Assembly (NCBI GenBank): GCA_905250125.1
Contig: CAJNOL010000187.1
Coordinates: 702-64,701, forward strand
Length of the DNA: 64,000 bases
Source: Rotaria sordida
Taxonomy: Eukaryota > Rotifera > Eurotatoria > Philodinida > Philodinidae
Direction of reading: 5' to 3'
Shown in pieces: positions 1 through 12,948 of this stretch; position 1 is the stretch's first letter, and every line of letters begins with the position of its first letter. The translations under genes were made by a program, and so were the position numbers. The notes under the pieces were generated by a model. It was not told the DNA's origin. It saw nothing but the letters and a program-made list of their open reading frames with translations, and made no database searches.

Positions 1-59
1 TCTACCCATAAAAAAAAAGTTTATAAAAAAGAACAGTTGCAAACGTGTTTTTTTTTGTT

Positions 60-490
60 AATAAACCTCGTTCTTTGGAATACATTTTGAAGAATCTTTT
101 TGGATTTCTTGTGTGAAAAGTGCATTCTGGCAGACTAAGAACATGCGATCATCAAAGAATATGTCTGAATACATTTTCGAAAAACCGTTTTTTTTATCAA
201 CTAGCAGTGTATTAAATAAAAACAGTTCTTCAGTATTAAGAACGTATTTGTGCTTTAACAAGAAGAATGTAATGTGGTCGAACGCGTTCTTAACAACAAA
301 GAACTGTTTTTATTAAACGTATTCCTATTTGATAAAAATCTGTTTTTCAAGAATACGTTCAAACAACATATTCTTTGCTGATCGCATTCTAAGACTATCA
401 GAACACACTTTTTCGCGTAAGAAACCCAAAACAGTTCTTCAAAACGCATTCGAAGGAATGCTAAAAGTGTCTTAAGAACGCGTTTAATTT
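60..490. repeat. Foldback (palindromic) repeat, about 430 bp
   Basis: Two diverged arms of roughly 190 bp face each other around a centre near 250-285. The left arm (about 65-245) and the reverse complement of the right arm (about 285-475) share, in order, GATTTCTT/GGTTTCTT, GCGATCA-CAAAGAATATG, CGAAAAAC/TGAAAAAC, TTTTTATCAA and AATAAAAACAGTTCTT followed by AAGAACG. Short open frames on the two strands give similar peptides because of this symmetry and are not genes. This looks like a non-autonomous DNA transposon. I see no target duplication. Confidence 0.65.
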
Positions 491-1931
491 TTATTTTTCG
501 ACGAAGAGATAAGAAAAAAGAACGTATCTTCTTTAGATTTTATGTAGTTTTAACAGTTTATTTTGTAGTAGATGGAGCCACAAGTTGTAACTCTTGTTTT
601 AAATGTTTTGGTTTTTCTTATCTGAAATTATAATAGGACAAAAAAAAGTTTCCGTAAAATTTTCTTATTAAAATCTAGTTGTATTTTCGAGACTATCACA
701 ATATGAGTTGTAAAACGGTAATAAGTAAATATAGAATTATGGTGATTTTAAACCAATAGAAATTCTGTAATGAAAAAAAAGGTGTTTGATGTTTTCTGGG
801 AATGATTAAATTAATGCTATTTATCTATTTGGAAGAATTTTTGTGGAAACCTTCGATCATGATCTCAGAGAGAATTATGTTTTATTTTCGTATTAAAAGT
901 CTTAAATAACAGATACAACATAGATTTTGCTATTGTTTTCTAATTTTCTTTTGTCCAAAATCCTTTTTGTTTATTAAACCATAAAAAGAAAATAAATTTT
1001 TGTTTTTTTTATAAATGTTAATAGTATCTGTTCGATATACCATTATGATTGATCCTAATCAATATCTTCATTATTTACTAATTCAAATAAAAAACGAAAA
1101 ATCATGAACAAATTTGTACTAGAAAGAAAAAATAAATATCAGTCATATTTTTCTTTTCATTGATCTACATGTATAACATTAAAGATTATTTTTGAAATAA
1201 TTAGAATTTATAAATAATATTAATTCGATTCAATAAAGATCCGCAATCGTTTTCTTTTTTCTTCATGATTCTAATTGAATAATATAACTAATTATTATAT
1301 TCGGTGTTTTTTTTTTCTAGATCAACTACATTAAATTTTTATTTCTTGTTCTGTCATATATTAATATAATCGTCATGTGTAGTTCTGATATATGTTCTAA
1401 ATGAAAAATAACAAGTAAATAATATACATATATATACATATATTTTTTTTTCTTTTTAATTATTTTTTTCACAACTCTTCGAATAAAATCAATTCAACAG
1501 AATCACATGATTTTTCTTTTCTCTACAATACATAAATAATGGCCATGACTTGAAACAGAACGATTCAATGACAAATAGTAACAGAAAAAAATTCACTGGC
1601 CTTGTGTACACACGGTAGTGTAGAGGAAAAAAAAAACATAAAGAAGAGTTATCGCATTCCAATATTTATACTAAAAAAAAGCATTGTAATATGAAAAAAT
1701 ATCCTTTTTCCATATGTACCTCATGTTATTCAAACGTAAAAATGTCATAATCGATGAACAGTAAGCGGTTCTATTTAAATGAGAATATTTGTTATAAAAC
1801 ATGCAATCTTTTACAGAATTATAAAAGATATTTTCTATTTACTTTTTTTTCTTTCATATAGAGTTCACTACCATCATCAAACACATTCTATTTACAGAAA
1901 TCCTCATTCAATCCGATCTCGTTGGTCCATT
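491..1931. other. Intergenic, no gene seen
   Basis: AT-rich sequence with A and T runs. No coding-like frame, RNA gene or clear repeat was found. The stretch just before 1932 should hold the promoter and 5' UTR of the phosphate carrier gene. Confidence 0.5.
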
Positions 1932-3729
1932 ATGAAATCACAAGATTTCCTTGAAAACAGATGTGTTATTTCTATTCTGACAGTCTTACGTGTTTTGACA
2001 ATAATTCCATACAAATGTATAGTAAGTATTATATAGAAGATAGAATGAGAATTTTTTTATTTATATTTATATGTATAGGTGACAGTATTACGAACAATTG
2101 TTGAATTAGGTAATTTTTCTTCTTTAACTCATTCAACTGGAAAAGGTATAGAAAATTAATAAATGATTATAATAATTTATTTATTTTTTTCTTATTATGT
2201 AGAACATTATAGTTGTGAATATGGTTCAATTAAATATTACATTTATTGTGGTATTGCTGGAATGTTAAGTTGTGGTATAACACATACAGCACTTGTTCCA
2301 ATTGTATGTTATTGATTTTGATACATTGATAAAGTTTCTATTTTTTTACTTCTTCTAATTCTTCTTGTATTTAAAGATTTTCACATTATCTTCAAACATA
2401 ATAACTATTTGATAAATTCTATATTATTTTCATATGAACTAGAAATTTCGAATAATCTTTTTAAATTCTATGAATAAAATTCATTTGCCTTTTGATGAGT
2501 TACAAAATTCATTAGATCAACAAAAAATAGAATTCGTCGGACTCTAGTAGTAAATAATATACGAGACTTGGATGAATAATTTGTTTTGTCTTTTTTTTGG
2601 ATTATAGGACCTTATCAAATGTCGTTTACAAGTAAAACCACAAAAATATGTGAATCTCATTAATGGTTTTAAATTAACTATTGCGTATGTTTTAATTATT
2701 GTCTTTATTATGTTTTTTTTTTGATAAATAAAAATTATTTGATTAATTTAGAGAAGAAGGTTTCTTTGGTTTAACCAAAGGTTGGGCGCCAACATTAATT
2801 GGTTATTCTTTACAAGGTCTTGGAAAATTTGGTTTTTATGAAGTATTTAAAAATTTTTATGGTGGAATGCTTGGCGAAGAAAATGCTTATATTTATCGAA
2901 CAACACTTTATTTATTATCAAGTGCTTCAGCAGAACTTTTTGCTGATATTGCTTTAGCACCATGGGAAGCAACAAAAGTACGAATACAAACACAAGATAA
3001 TTGGGCATCATCTTTAAGACAAGGTTTACCTAAACTTTATGGTAAGAATATTAATAATTTTTTGTTTTGATTAATTAAATATCTTTTCTTTCTATAGCTG
3101 AAGAAAGACTATGGGGGTAAGATAAGATCAATATAATTATGTCATTTTAAATAAAAACAAAAATGATACTATTTAGATTTTATAAAGGTATTGTACCATT
3201 ATGGCTTCGTCAAATCCCATATACAATGATGAAATTTGCATGTTTCGAACGTACTATTGAAGCACTTTATAAATATGTTATACCTAAATCACGTGAACAG
3301 TGTACAAAAAGTGAACAATTAGGTGTAACATTTATTGCTGGTTATATAGCTGGAATATTTTGTGCTATTGTTAGTCATCCAGCTGATACAATTGTATCAA
3401 AATTAAATAATGAAAAAGGTCTTAGTTTATTTGATGCTGTACGACGTGTTGGATTTGCTGGTAATTTTAAATGTTTTTGTTTTATTTGTCAATGAAAATT
3501 ATATTTGTTTTTCTTTTTTTGTTATTTAGGTTTATGGAAAGGTCTTGGTCCACGTATTTTTATGATAGGTACATTAACAGCTTTACAATGGTTTATTTAT
3601 GATACAGTTAAAGTCATTTTTGCATTACCACGACCACCACCACCACAACCGCCACTGTCATTGCAGAAAAAATATGGTTTAACTGGTGATAAAGAACCTT
3701 TAATATGTGATTTAAGTGTGAAAACTTGA
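1932..3729 (+). CDS. SLC25A3: Mitochondrial phosphate carrier (SLC25A3-like)
   Basis: Inner-membrane carrier that imports inorganic phosphate with H+ for ATP synthesis. Eight exons join in frame: 1932-2021, 2079-2145, 2203-2303, 2608-2684, 2752-3041, 3098-3116, 3177-3460, 3530-3729 (1128 nt, 375 aa; human protein about 360). Three carrier repeats are visible, with PIDLIK, PWEATK and HPADTIV at the first helix of each repeat. The last is characteristic of phosphate carriers rather than other SLC25 members, as are GITHTALVP and KVRIQTQ. The C-terminal tail is proline-rich then hydrophilic. Exon 6 is only 19 nt (AEERLWG) and is needed to keep frame. The first exon (30 residues) is the least certain. 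Introns are about 55-70 nt except intron 3 (304 nt). Confidence 0.93.
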
Positions 3730-4005
3730 CAAATAAAATTCTTGCGAATTTTTCTTTTATATACATTTAATTTTCATTTTTGTTTTGCTTTTTTTTGTCT
3801 TATTCTGGTATCATTTGGATTTATTTGGCGCTTAAGTTGTTATTTATGTGATATGTGTATATAAATTTTGTTGAGTTTAGAAAAAAAAACAAGGCGGAAA
3901 AAAAAAATAAATAACACAATCTTTTATTCACATATATATAATTATCTAAACTTCTAGGCTACAATTCATGACTTGTAAACTCAAATTCTTTTCTGTCTAG
4001 CGAAG
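3730..4005. other. 3' flank of phosphate carrier gene
   Basis: The sequence AATAAA begins six bases after the stop codon and could serve as a polyadenylation signal. Nothing else is recognisable. Confidence 0.4.
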
Positions 4006-4437
4006 AACATTCTCTAATTGATTCATTGCTTTTGAATCAGGACTATGTAGATCCTAAGAGTTTATTAATACTGTGAAAAGTGTCCGAATTCTTAGCTTAT
4101 TACTGCACAGATTATTGTATTTTACAGTGTTTTTGAAACCAGTGAGTTTCTCTTAGGAAAACTGATTTTAGAATTTTTATTTAAAAATTCGCAGAGAGAC
4201 AGACCTTGACTATTCTCGTTAAGATCTGTATCTATGCAGAATTTCAAGTCGAAATTCGAAAATCAGTTTTCTTGATTTTCTTGATTGTACCTAAGGTGTG
4301 AATTTCAAAAAAATAGCTTAAAAATGCAATATCTCAACAGTAATAAGCTAAGGGTTTGAACTCTTTTTCAGGTCATTCATAGCTCAATTGGGTTTACATA
4401 ATCTTGACTCAATAGGGATGCATCAGTTGGGAAACTT
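4006..4437. repeat. Foldback element, family A copy 1
   Basis: About 430 bp with arms of roughly 200 bp. The ends are AACATTCTCTAATTGAT (4006-4022) and, on the other strand, AAGTTTCCCAACTGAT (4437-4422). Inner landmarks such as GCTTATTACTG/CAGTAATAAGC are inverted copies. The same end core recurs at 27120/27940 and 62293/62700, and the central part (GAGACAGACCTT ... CTCGTTAAG) is shared with the copy in the Sox intron, so these are one family. Confidence 0.75.
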
Positions 4438-5228
4438 TTCTAGTAAGCTGACAGTAAGAGAAAACAACACTTGAAACAAGGTTGAATCGTTTTTGCGTAG
4501 AATAATTCTAAGTTCGTTTTAGTTTATAATTATTCAGGAAGTATAGTATCTCCGATTTTCTGGATATATAATGTAATTCATCGAAAGGTTTATGTACGTG
4601 GGTAATCCTCTTACTCAATACTGAGTTTTAAAATCAATATTAATTATTAAATAGAATTCAAAAAAAAAATTTCTTAAGGAAGATTTATTTTTATAATTTA
4701 ATTAATTTTAATCAAAATAAACGATTGAATATTTATGAAAAGTTTTTAATCATACAAATCAGTTGATGGTAGGTTTTAATGTTATTCTTTCATGATATTG
4801 ATTTGATACATACAACTTCTCTCTTCTAGAATTGTAGTTAATTGTATCCTTAAGATTATCTGATAGAACTATTTCGATAACTCGAGAATAGCATTGTTAC
4901 TAAGATTGACTCTAGTTTTCTCCAAGTTGAAAGAAACTCAATTGATTTCATGTTTAAATCATGTTTTCAAAAAAAGCCGATGAATCTTATTTGAACTATA
5001 TTATGTGTGAATTGTAATTTTTTGGTACGATTGAAGTTCTGACTGTATTCGAATAATAATTTCTGTTCTTGTTACCTAATGTGAACTATTTCTTAATGTG
5101 TTATTTCTCTCAGAGTATCCCACACTTATACGTAATTTATATTCTCTACCTTATACCATCTTTGACTTATGAGATTCACACTGTGAAAAAATCATATTTT
5201 ATGCTGAGTTGTCCTACGAACAGGTAAG
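4438..5228. other. Intergenic, no gene seen
   Basis: AT-rich. No coding frame, RNA gene or clear repeat recognised. Confidence 0.4.
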
Positions 5229-6720
5229 GACGAAGGTCGATAAGGCAATTTTTCTTTCCAAAAAAAGTTTTTAAAAAACACCTTATGGCGATAACAAATC
5301 ACTTATGAGCTACAATATGGGCATAGTTATTTATCTTGACTTGGTATCGAGGTTTTTCGCACCTGTACTCCCGCAGGTTATCTAAGAAGTTTTTGTCTCA
5401 TTTTTGAATGAAATACATAGAGTAATATAGAGTCGATGGTTCTGATTACGAATATCATGTTAGTTTTTGTCTAAACTATTTCGATGAATGAGGAGAACAA
5501 ATTTCCAAGAAATTAAACTCTAGATGAATAAGCGTGCTGTTCTTTGTGTTTAACCAGCTGTCGACCTTATATTATGTTCTAAACGCTTGAAAACAATTTC
5601 TAATGGGTATTTAAGTATTTTTTATCTGATGATACAGAAATAAAGACATTTTGATATATGAAACAGCTAATAGGACCGGATTACGAGTAAAAATAGCAGT
5701 TAATTGACGTGTGCAGCTTCTTGTAAAATTCTATCACTTCCCTATCTCACTCGGTTAGTCCTTAAAAATGATATTAGCAGATCCGGTTTTTTATACTCTA
5801 TTCTAATATATCTTTGAAGACAAACAAAGATCTATTCTTTTAGAATAAAATTACCATTTAGTAGTGAAAAGTTATATTTTTCAGATCATCTTTTCACAGT
5901 TCTCGCATACAGTGTGTCGTTCTATATGTTTAACTGACACAATTAGTATTCAATTAGTTAGAAGACACTCAATAACCTATTTCGGATACTTTTCAAGCAT
6001 TACAGATCCTATGCAGACAGATTGAAAAAGATTATAAAACTTTTTACTATAACAATTAATAATGTTGAAAAACAACAAAGAAGATCTAGTCATTTCCATC
6101 ACTACGGCTTTATTTTTCAAAAAAGAACCACATGATAATAATAAGTCGATCATCGACTACAACTGAGGCATACTTATTCCTATTTATTTGTCATCAAGAT
6201 TTTTCACACTTGTATCCTGACTCTAACCTTCAGAGGAATCTAAAAAATTGTTTTCATTGATTTTTGACTCAAACATATGCCATAATATAGAGTTCATAGC
6301 ATTGATCATGAATATTTCCTCAGTCTTAGTCTAAACCATTTTAACAATTGAAGAGACGAAATATAAAATATTGTGACCTTAAATAAACGAGACAATCCTC
6401 TCTGTTTGCTTTTTTTTAAAGTCATTTCCGCACCAATACAGTACTCTAAATCTTTGAAAAACTATTTAATATAGATAATCGAGTGTCCTTTATCTAATGG
6501 AATACTAGGGTTTAATTTCTTGAAAATTGCATTTCACTCAAAGATAAGACAAATGGATTTTAGGTAATCTGAGGAGGTGCACAGGCGCGAAAAACTTCCA
6601 TGTCAAACCAATGTAGATAACTATGCCCATATTGTAATCCATGAGCGATTTGTTATCGTCATGAAGTTTTTTTTTTTGAAAAATGTTTTAGGAAGAAGTA
6701 TGGCCTTGTCGACCATTGTC
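5229..6720. repeat. Composite inverted/direct repeat, about 1.5 kb
   Basis: The ends form inverted repeats of about 150 bp. The left end near 5229-5390 (GGTCGATAAGG, GCGATAACAAATC, ACAATATGGGCATAGTTAT) reappears inverted near 6580-6720. A third, diverged direct copy of the left arm and following sequence starts near 6090 and runs to about 6500 (GCATACTTATTC, TTTTTCACACTTGTA, AATATAGAGTTC, TCTAAACCATTT). No transposase frame remains. It is probably an eroded foldback element or two overlapping insertions. Confidence 0.6.
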
Positions 6721-7496
6721 ATTTATATTATATAATGAAATTTAGAACGAACTTTTTTTCAGTACTATTTAAATAAAAGTTGGGTCAAAATGAATGTTAA
6801 ATTGTAGTATTCGATTCTTTTCATTGAGAGAACGTACTCTACCCTTATTGCAAAAAAATACGAAATGATAATTGTACTGCATAGAATTTCAGTGAATTAT
6901 TACTGAGTTTTTCATTTAAATAATATCGTCAACGAAGTATCTCCACTGAATGATCTTATATCTTCGCGAATATCCCAGGCAGTATTTGAAACATTTTTTT
7001 TCTGTTTAACATAGACATATAATAGAACATAATTTACTAATAAGATGATATTTCATTAAACTTTTAGTTGTTTATGTCGATCGTATCAAAAAAACTTGCC
7101 GTCCATTTATATGCTCTAATATTTCGACAATCTCTATCTTGTATTTCGTTTAACTCATTACATTTCCATTGTATCGAAAGACTTTAAAATATCACGATCT
7201 GCTATTTTTCGTTTAGTTAACCAAAAAACAATATGTATTGAATCAATTAATTATGCATTAGATTGTCCTTGATGTCACTTAACTATTTATTATCAATTCA
7301 GATTCGATGAGTCTATTGTTTCTATCATAGAAAAATATTCTTCTCGAAAAAGAATTATAAATCATTACAATTACATAATAGAGTATGTACAGTTCATTTT
7401 CTCATTTCATTAGATATTTATCTTAACTGGCTTTCAATAAAGAATGAACTTCTCACCAGGTTACCGATAAGTTTGTTAGTTTTTATAACCCAGACC
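6721..7496. other. Intergenic, no gene seen
   Basis: AT-rich, no coding frame or repeat recognised. Confidence 0.4.
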
Positions 7497-8196
7497 AGAC
7501 TTATGGTTTATATCAAAAGGTGCACCATATTATTCTATTAAAATATTTTGTTAAATATTATAACAAATTTTCAAAATAAATTAATTATCCATATTTAATG
7601 AGTAACTCTTAGTCATCAACAGTTAATGGTCTAAAATGTTTAATACTTCAATGAACAATCTAAGATATATGTAAGTATCTAGGATAATTGGAATAGATAA
7701 AATTATAAAACATGCCATATATATATATATATCAAATAAAAACCATTGTTTGACACTTCACTTTCAGAAACTGTCATTACAACGTAGGTCTATATGACAT
7801 CAAAATAAATATAATTTTTTTAAAACTTTATTATGATGTAATATATAGGTCAAAATTACAATGACAATTTTGAAAGCAAAGTCTCAAACAATGGTTTTTA
7901 TTAGATATGAGTTATATATTATAATTTTTATCAATTCGAATTACCCTAGATGCTCATACATATCTCAGAATATCCATTGAAACATTAAGCATTTCAAACC
8001 GTTAACTATTGATGACTGAGAGTTACTCATTAAATATGTATGATCAATTTATTTTAAAAATTTGTTATAATTTCTAACAAAATATTTTAATTCATTATGT
8101 GTCTATCTTAAACTTATAATCTTTTGTAACAATTTTTGATTTTGACAGATTTGTAGAAAATCTAATTGTATACCTTTTGATATAAACCATAAGTCT
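7497..8196. repeat. Near-complete 700-bp palindrome (foldback element)
   Basis: The ends are AGACTTATGGTTTATATC (7497-7514) and its reverse complement ending at 8196. The arms stay alignable almost to the centre: TGAGTAACTCTTAGTCATCA at about 7600 against TGATGACTGAGAGTTACTCA at about 8015, and AAAAACCATTGTTTGA at 7739 against TCAAACAATGGTTTTT at 7885. Arms are therefore about 330 bp. No coding sequence is present. Confidence 0.8.
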
Positions 8197-9671
8197 AAAC
8201 GATCAAAGCAAACAAAGTAGTCGACAAAGAAATTATGAGAGGTTTATTATTTATGGACCATCCGTTACATCAGATTCTATTTTCTTTTAATAATGCTGTT
8301 GTTGTTGTTGTTGGTTTTTTCTGAACTCGTCCTAATACAATAATGTCTAACTTTAACGGCAATAATATTATAATACATAATGATTAAATACAAATCGTAA
8401 TTGATTATCGAGAATTGTTATTATTTTTAATATATCAAATAATGAGATATGGTAATTATGTAAAGGTGTAGACGAAACAGTTTTCATACATACACTCCAA
8501 ATGTATTTATATGTTTCGTATATTTGTCATATTTTCTAATGATTAAGATGACATTTATTATTCCAAGAAAAGTTTAGTGTAGAATATCTGATATAATTAG
8601 TTATATGGGTTTATTTTTCTATTTTTATCGTTTCATTTTTATATATGTACCTCATTAAGCTGACGGGTTATTGGATCGAAGGAAACACTCATATTATAAG
8701 TAAACTAATCATATTTATGATCAGAACTAAACATTCTATACGTTTGTTTTGTTTTGTATTATAAACTTTATTCAATATACATTCTATCAATCTAACAAAG
8801 ATAGTTTATTTATAAATAAAATCATCATAGTATGTTAATAAAATTTCAGATAATAAAATATCAAATTAAGACAAAAAAAAGAAATTTATATCTATCGAAT
8901 CAGAAATATAGATATAAGACAATTCTTAGTAACATTTGTATGCATAGATTTTTTTTTCTTTAAAGATGTGCGATTTTTATATGCTAAATGTCATTATGTT
9001 CTTGAAACAATTATTAATAATTATAAAGGTTCTGTTCAAAATACAACATATAATTGTTATGAAATGTTCTCATATGACCTGTAGATTTTTTGTCTACTAA
9101 CATTATAAGTGCCTATGTTCTAAAACGTCGTTTAGTGTATTTTATGAAAAACGAATAAGAAAAAAAAAACAATTAAATTTGATCGTATACAAAAAAAACA
9201 TTTATAGTTGTATGCTTCTATCGTTGCTATGATAGGAATGTAAATATTTGAAAAAATAGAGGAAATCCGTAAAATCGACAGTTTTCTTTTTTATATTTAA
9301 TAAACATCTATGACCTTATTCACGATAATAAATTATTTTTTGATTTATTCTCGTGCATAAGTGAATATAGATTGTCTTTAGATTATGCTCTATTGAAATC
9401 TATGAACAATTCGTTGACTTTATTTTTGCATTATATAATTTCTTTCTTTGTATCTTGATTGATGTCACCTAAAAAAGTTCTAATAAAAAAAAAAGAGAAA
9501 TTTAAACTTGAAATACAACATTTAGATTTTTATTACATATCATTCTTATTTTTTTCATTTTTATTCTTATTTATTTCACACAACACAAGCACACATAGAA
9601 TAAAACTTTAACATTTCTCAAAAGAAAACTGTTCGTAATACAAATTTGTTTTATTTTATTTTTTATATTGA
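8197..9671. other. Intergenic, no gene seen
   Basis: AT-rich sequence with a short TTG microsatellite near 8297-8314. No coding-like frame found. Its right end is the 3' flank of the YbaY-like gene on the minus strand. Confidence 0.4.
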
Positions 9672-10119
9672 TTACATTAAATCGATTTTTTCTACTTTGA
9701 TATCAACCATATCACCATAACCTTTAGTAAGCACAGGTATATTGGAACTGGTAATAAAACGTGTTTTACCATCAGCAACAATTCGTACACGTATTGAATA
9801 ATTCGATGTTTTTTCTATATCTTTTTCATCATATTCAAGTATAAATGCTATGGGAAATGTTCTAATTTGGTTTTCAAGAATTAATTTTGCAATAGTATGA
9901 AACTTACGAACATATGAACCATCTTGTGAAGCAATATCTATATGTAGAAATTTAATAATAAAAATAATAATATGGCATTTAAAAATTCGTTTTCTTTTCT
10001 TTTTAATTTCACTTACCAGTTAATGTCATATCATCGAGATAAATTAAAACCTTGTGATTATCATTGAGAATTTCATTATGTTTTTCATAATCAATCGTGC
10101 CTTCTATACGTCTGACCAT
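9672..10119 (-). CDS. YbaY/YscW-domain protein (bacterial-type family)
   Basis: Two exons, 10119-10017 and 9937-9672, joined in frame across a 79-nt intron (donor GTAAGT, acceptor ATAG) give 122 aa. The whole protein resembles the YbaY/YscW lipoprotein domain: an N-terminal strand (RIEGTIDYEK), a VLIYLDDMTLTDIAS strand, then FPIAFILEYDEKDI, YSIRVRIVADGKTRFI and IPVLTKGYGD, matching the family pattern of a PF-x-L-xYD segment, a dGk-RF-x turn and a PVLT-x-G end. It lacks the signal peptide and lipobox of bacterial members, so it is probably cytosolic. The family is mainly bacterial; I infer horizontal acquisition followed by intron gain. Function is unknown even in bacteria beyond a proposed chaperone or pilotin-like role. 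Confidence 0.75.
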
Positions 10120-12907
10120 TTTTATTAATTTAGATTATATGAATAGTTTCTTTGATAGCTCTTAAATAGATATATATTAATAAAAGATTTCTTATATCTA
10201 AGGTCTTATACAAACCTTGATTAGTTCTTGCGCGTGCTGATGAATGTGCTGTAAGAGCAATTATAATTGATTGTGCGAGTATAAAGAAGAAACACACAAT
10301 CTATACGTGAGATAATGTGTTTGCCGGCTCGAATCGACAAGGTGTATGTGTGTGTTTGTTGGCTATAGCTTGCGTTTTAAAAAGGAGACGGAAATTTGCG
10401 CTCAGACAAAGCGATTGTTTCTCCTTTCTTTCTCTATTTCGATATCCGCTGATCGTTGGAAAAACGTTGACTCTCATTTTTTTTTTGTTAGTCTTTTCTT
10501 TCCCTCCTTTTTCTAAAAAGAACATAAAAATGCTCGCAGCGAGAGCATTCAACATTGCGTGCCATTAACATCTCGTTCTGTACTTCATTCTTAGAAAAGC
10601 AAAGAAAGAAGTCTATATTATTAATGAAAGTTAAAAACAAGTAAAAAAAAAAAAAGGAAACACAATATTAAAAGAAAAGAAAAAAGAATAGTTGCTTCAT
10701 TTTGTTTTACTTTTCCGATCGATAATGGATTTGTCATCAGTGTCTGTCGATCCATCACTGAGAGAAAAAAATCAACGAGTATAAAGTATGACATACAATA
10801 GAAATGAACTCCAGACAAATATACTAGGAGAAAATTGATAATTTGAACTCTCAAAGAAATCTAAGAGATTTTTATAAAATGACGCACTCATTCTATTGAC
10901 TGTTGTTTCTATTTGTTATACATGTGCGTGTTATATAATAGTTAAGTCTAAATTAATTAGATTCATTTGTTTTTTCTTATTTTTACCTAACTTTCTTTCT
11001 TTTTTACCGTCTAATAAAATTTGATGAGTTATATTATCAATTGAAAATTAGAATTGAATTTATAACGATGAGACAAATATATTGATCAATGAAAGAAAAA
11101 GGAATATTATGTATATGAAAAATATGTCTTGAAACTTTTAGGTTTGTCGTATAATGAAATATTAGTGTTGTTGTATTGAATAATTTTAAAGAGAATAATT
11201 GTTAGTTTTATCGAACATTTTTATTATTTTAAGCTATAATTATTAATGCAACACAATGATATTAATTTATCTTAATAAGTAAATTATTACTTTTCATTAT
11301 AATTTTATCATCTTTGTTATTTTTTTTGAATTAATACTTAAATTTCTCAGGAAGAAAAACAGAAAATTCTAATAGATCTGTAAACTTTATTATAGAATAT
11401 TTTATATAATGAGTAATATTTTTTTAGTATTTATTTAAATATTCATTGTATGCTATGAAAGAATATCGCATGTGAAATTCAATATGTGTCGAAGTGACGG
11501 TGATCAATATATTTTAAAATTAATCACAAAGTATGAATCATCGTCTTTGAAAAGTTTATAAGGAATTTTGAATGGCAATTCGTCATCAACTTTAAAATAA
11601 AAAATAACTCTCTCTATTAGTTTCACATTCATTTACAAGAAAATCAAGGGCATTTAAAAATTTTTTCTGTATTGCAACCCATGAATACAGAAAACTATTT
11701 GTCGTAAGGGAACGCTACCAAGAAAAAAATAGTTTAACTCTTCTATGTTCTTTTGTGGTTGTTATTGTTGTTGTAACGATGAGAATTAAAGTTCAAGATA
11801 TAATCAATTTATAATCACAATAATTGATTGCGTTGTCTTAACATGTTTACAACGCATTTGTTTTTTTTTTTCTAAATAGAAAAGACTGACTGTTTTAGTC
11901 TATCGTATTAATGAAAAAACTAACCTAAAGAAGACGGTGGCTATCAAGATAGAAAGTGATCTGGGCATTCTTCCTTGATATCACTGAATAAAATTTCGTT
12001 GAGTTAGATTTTGCTGATAATCACACACACTATGACAACAAACTTCTTATATTGAAAAAGTAAACTTTTGTATTTTAATAAAAGGCCAAACAGTACAAGT
12101 AATTGAATGTCAATGTAATTTTTACGTGAGGAGAAACAAACCACTTTATGATCAATTGCATCTTTGATAGGAATGCTTGGCAACTTTTTTTTTCAGACTA
12201 CTAAATTTACTATTGTTCAGCAAAATTATGAATAAAACAGGAAATATGTTGAGCAAGCGATATGCGGTTCAAGTAATCGAAGCAAAATACACAGTTCAAT
12301 ACTTTGAAAAAGATGTGCTCTATATACAATCATAGTTGGAATCGATTGTAATCGATATATTTCGGACAATTCTAAAGTAGTGGCGGAAGTACTTTAGTTC
12401 CTTATAGAACATTTAAAGAAACTTTTTCTCTATATCGACTGATGGTAAAAACGATGTTCTATTTTCTCTATGCTATTACATCATTCTTCAAGTAATATCA
12501 TCATAATAAAATTTCGATAAAACCTATTTTTCTATTATATGTGCTGATTATACTAATGTCTATTTAGTGGATACTTTTTGAATAACCTTTGATAGAACCA
12601 AGATAGAGAACTACAGTTCTCATCGTTCGAAAGACGAGATAAAGATGCATTGAGTCGTATATTATAGGTTTCTTCTTATATGACTTTTTTGATGCTTTCA
12701 ATAGATCTCTTTGAAAACAAACCTATCCCATGAGCTGTTTACAGCGAATTCTTAATTGTCAGGTGTGTATTCAAACCGCCAATGGAAGGTCTACAAAACT
12801 GCACAAGGTTAAGATGTTTAGAATTAATCATTCAGGAGATATAGGTATTCTAGTCGAATCTCTTAAGTAATTTTTCTGTCAATTTCTGTAATAAAAAATA
12901 TATTTTT
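10120..12907. other. Intergenic, no gene seen
   Basis: The first few hundred bases probably hold the promoter of the YbaY-like gene. Two opposed open frames around 10300-10570 and one around 10620-10850 look like chance frames in T- and A-rich sequence and show no family resemblance. No RNA gene or clear inverted repeat was found in the rest. Confidence 0.4.
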
Positions 12908-12946
12908 GGGTGTGGGTGTGGGTGTGGGTGTGGGTGTGGGTGTTGG
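12908..12946 (+). repeat. Telomere-like (TGTGGG)n tract, G-strand on plus
   Basis: About six consecutive TGTGGG units, the last degenerate. From memory, TGTGGG is the telomere repeat of bdelloid rotifers, so this is a candidate interstitial telomeric sequence whose chromosome-end direction points right. It sits directly at the 3' end of the decayed transposase. Repeated GGG runs also make it a potential G-quadruplex. Confidence 0.8.
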
Positions 12947-12948
12947 TC

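Noticed and set aside
113..449. Three short open frames on both strands with similar peptides
   Set aside because: The similarity comes from the palindrome at 60-490, not from a gene family.
10301..10854. Three open frames of 77-84 codons
   Set aside because: Opposed overlapping frames in T/A-rich sequence, no family resemblance, no splice context.
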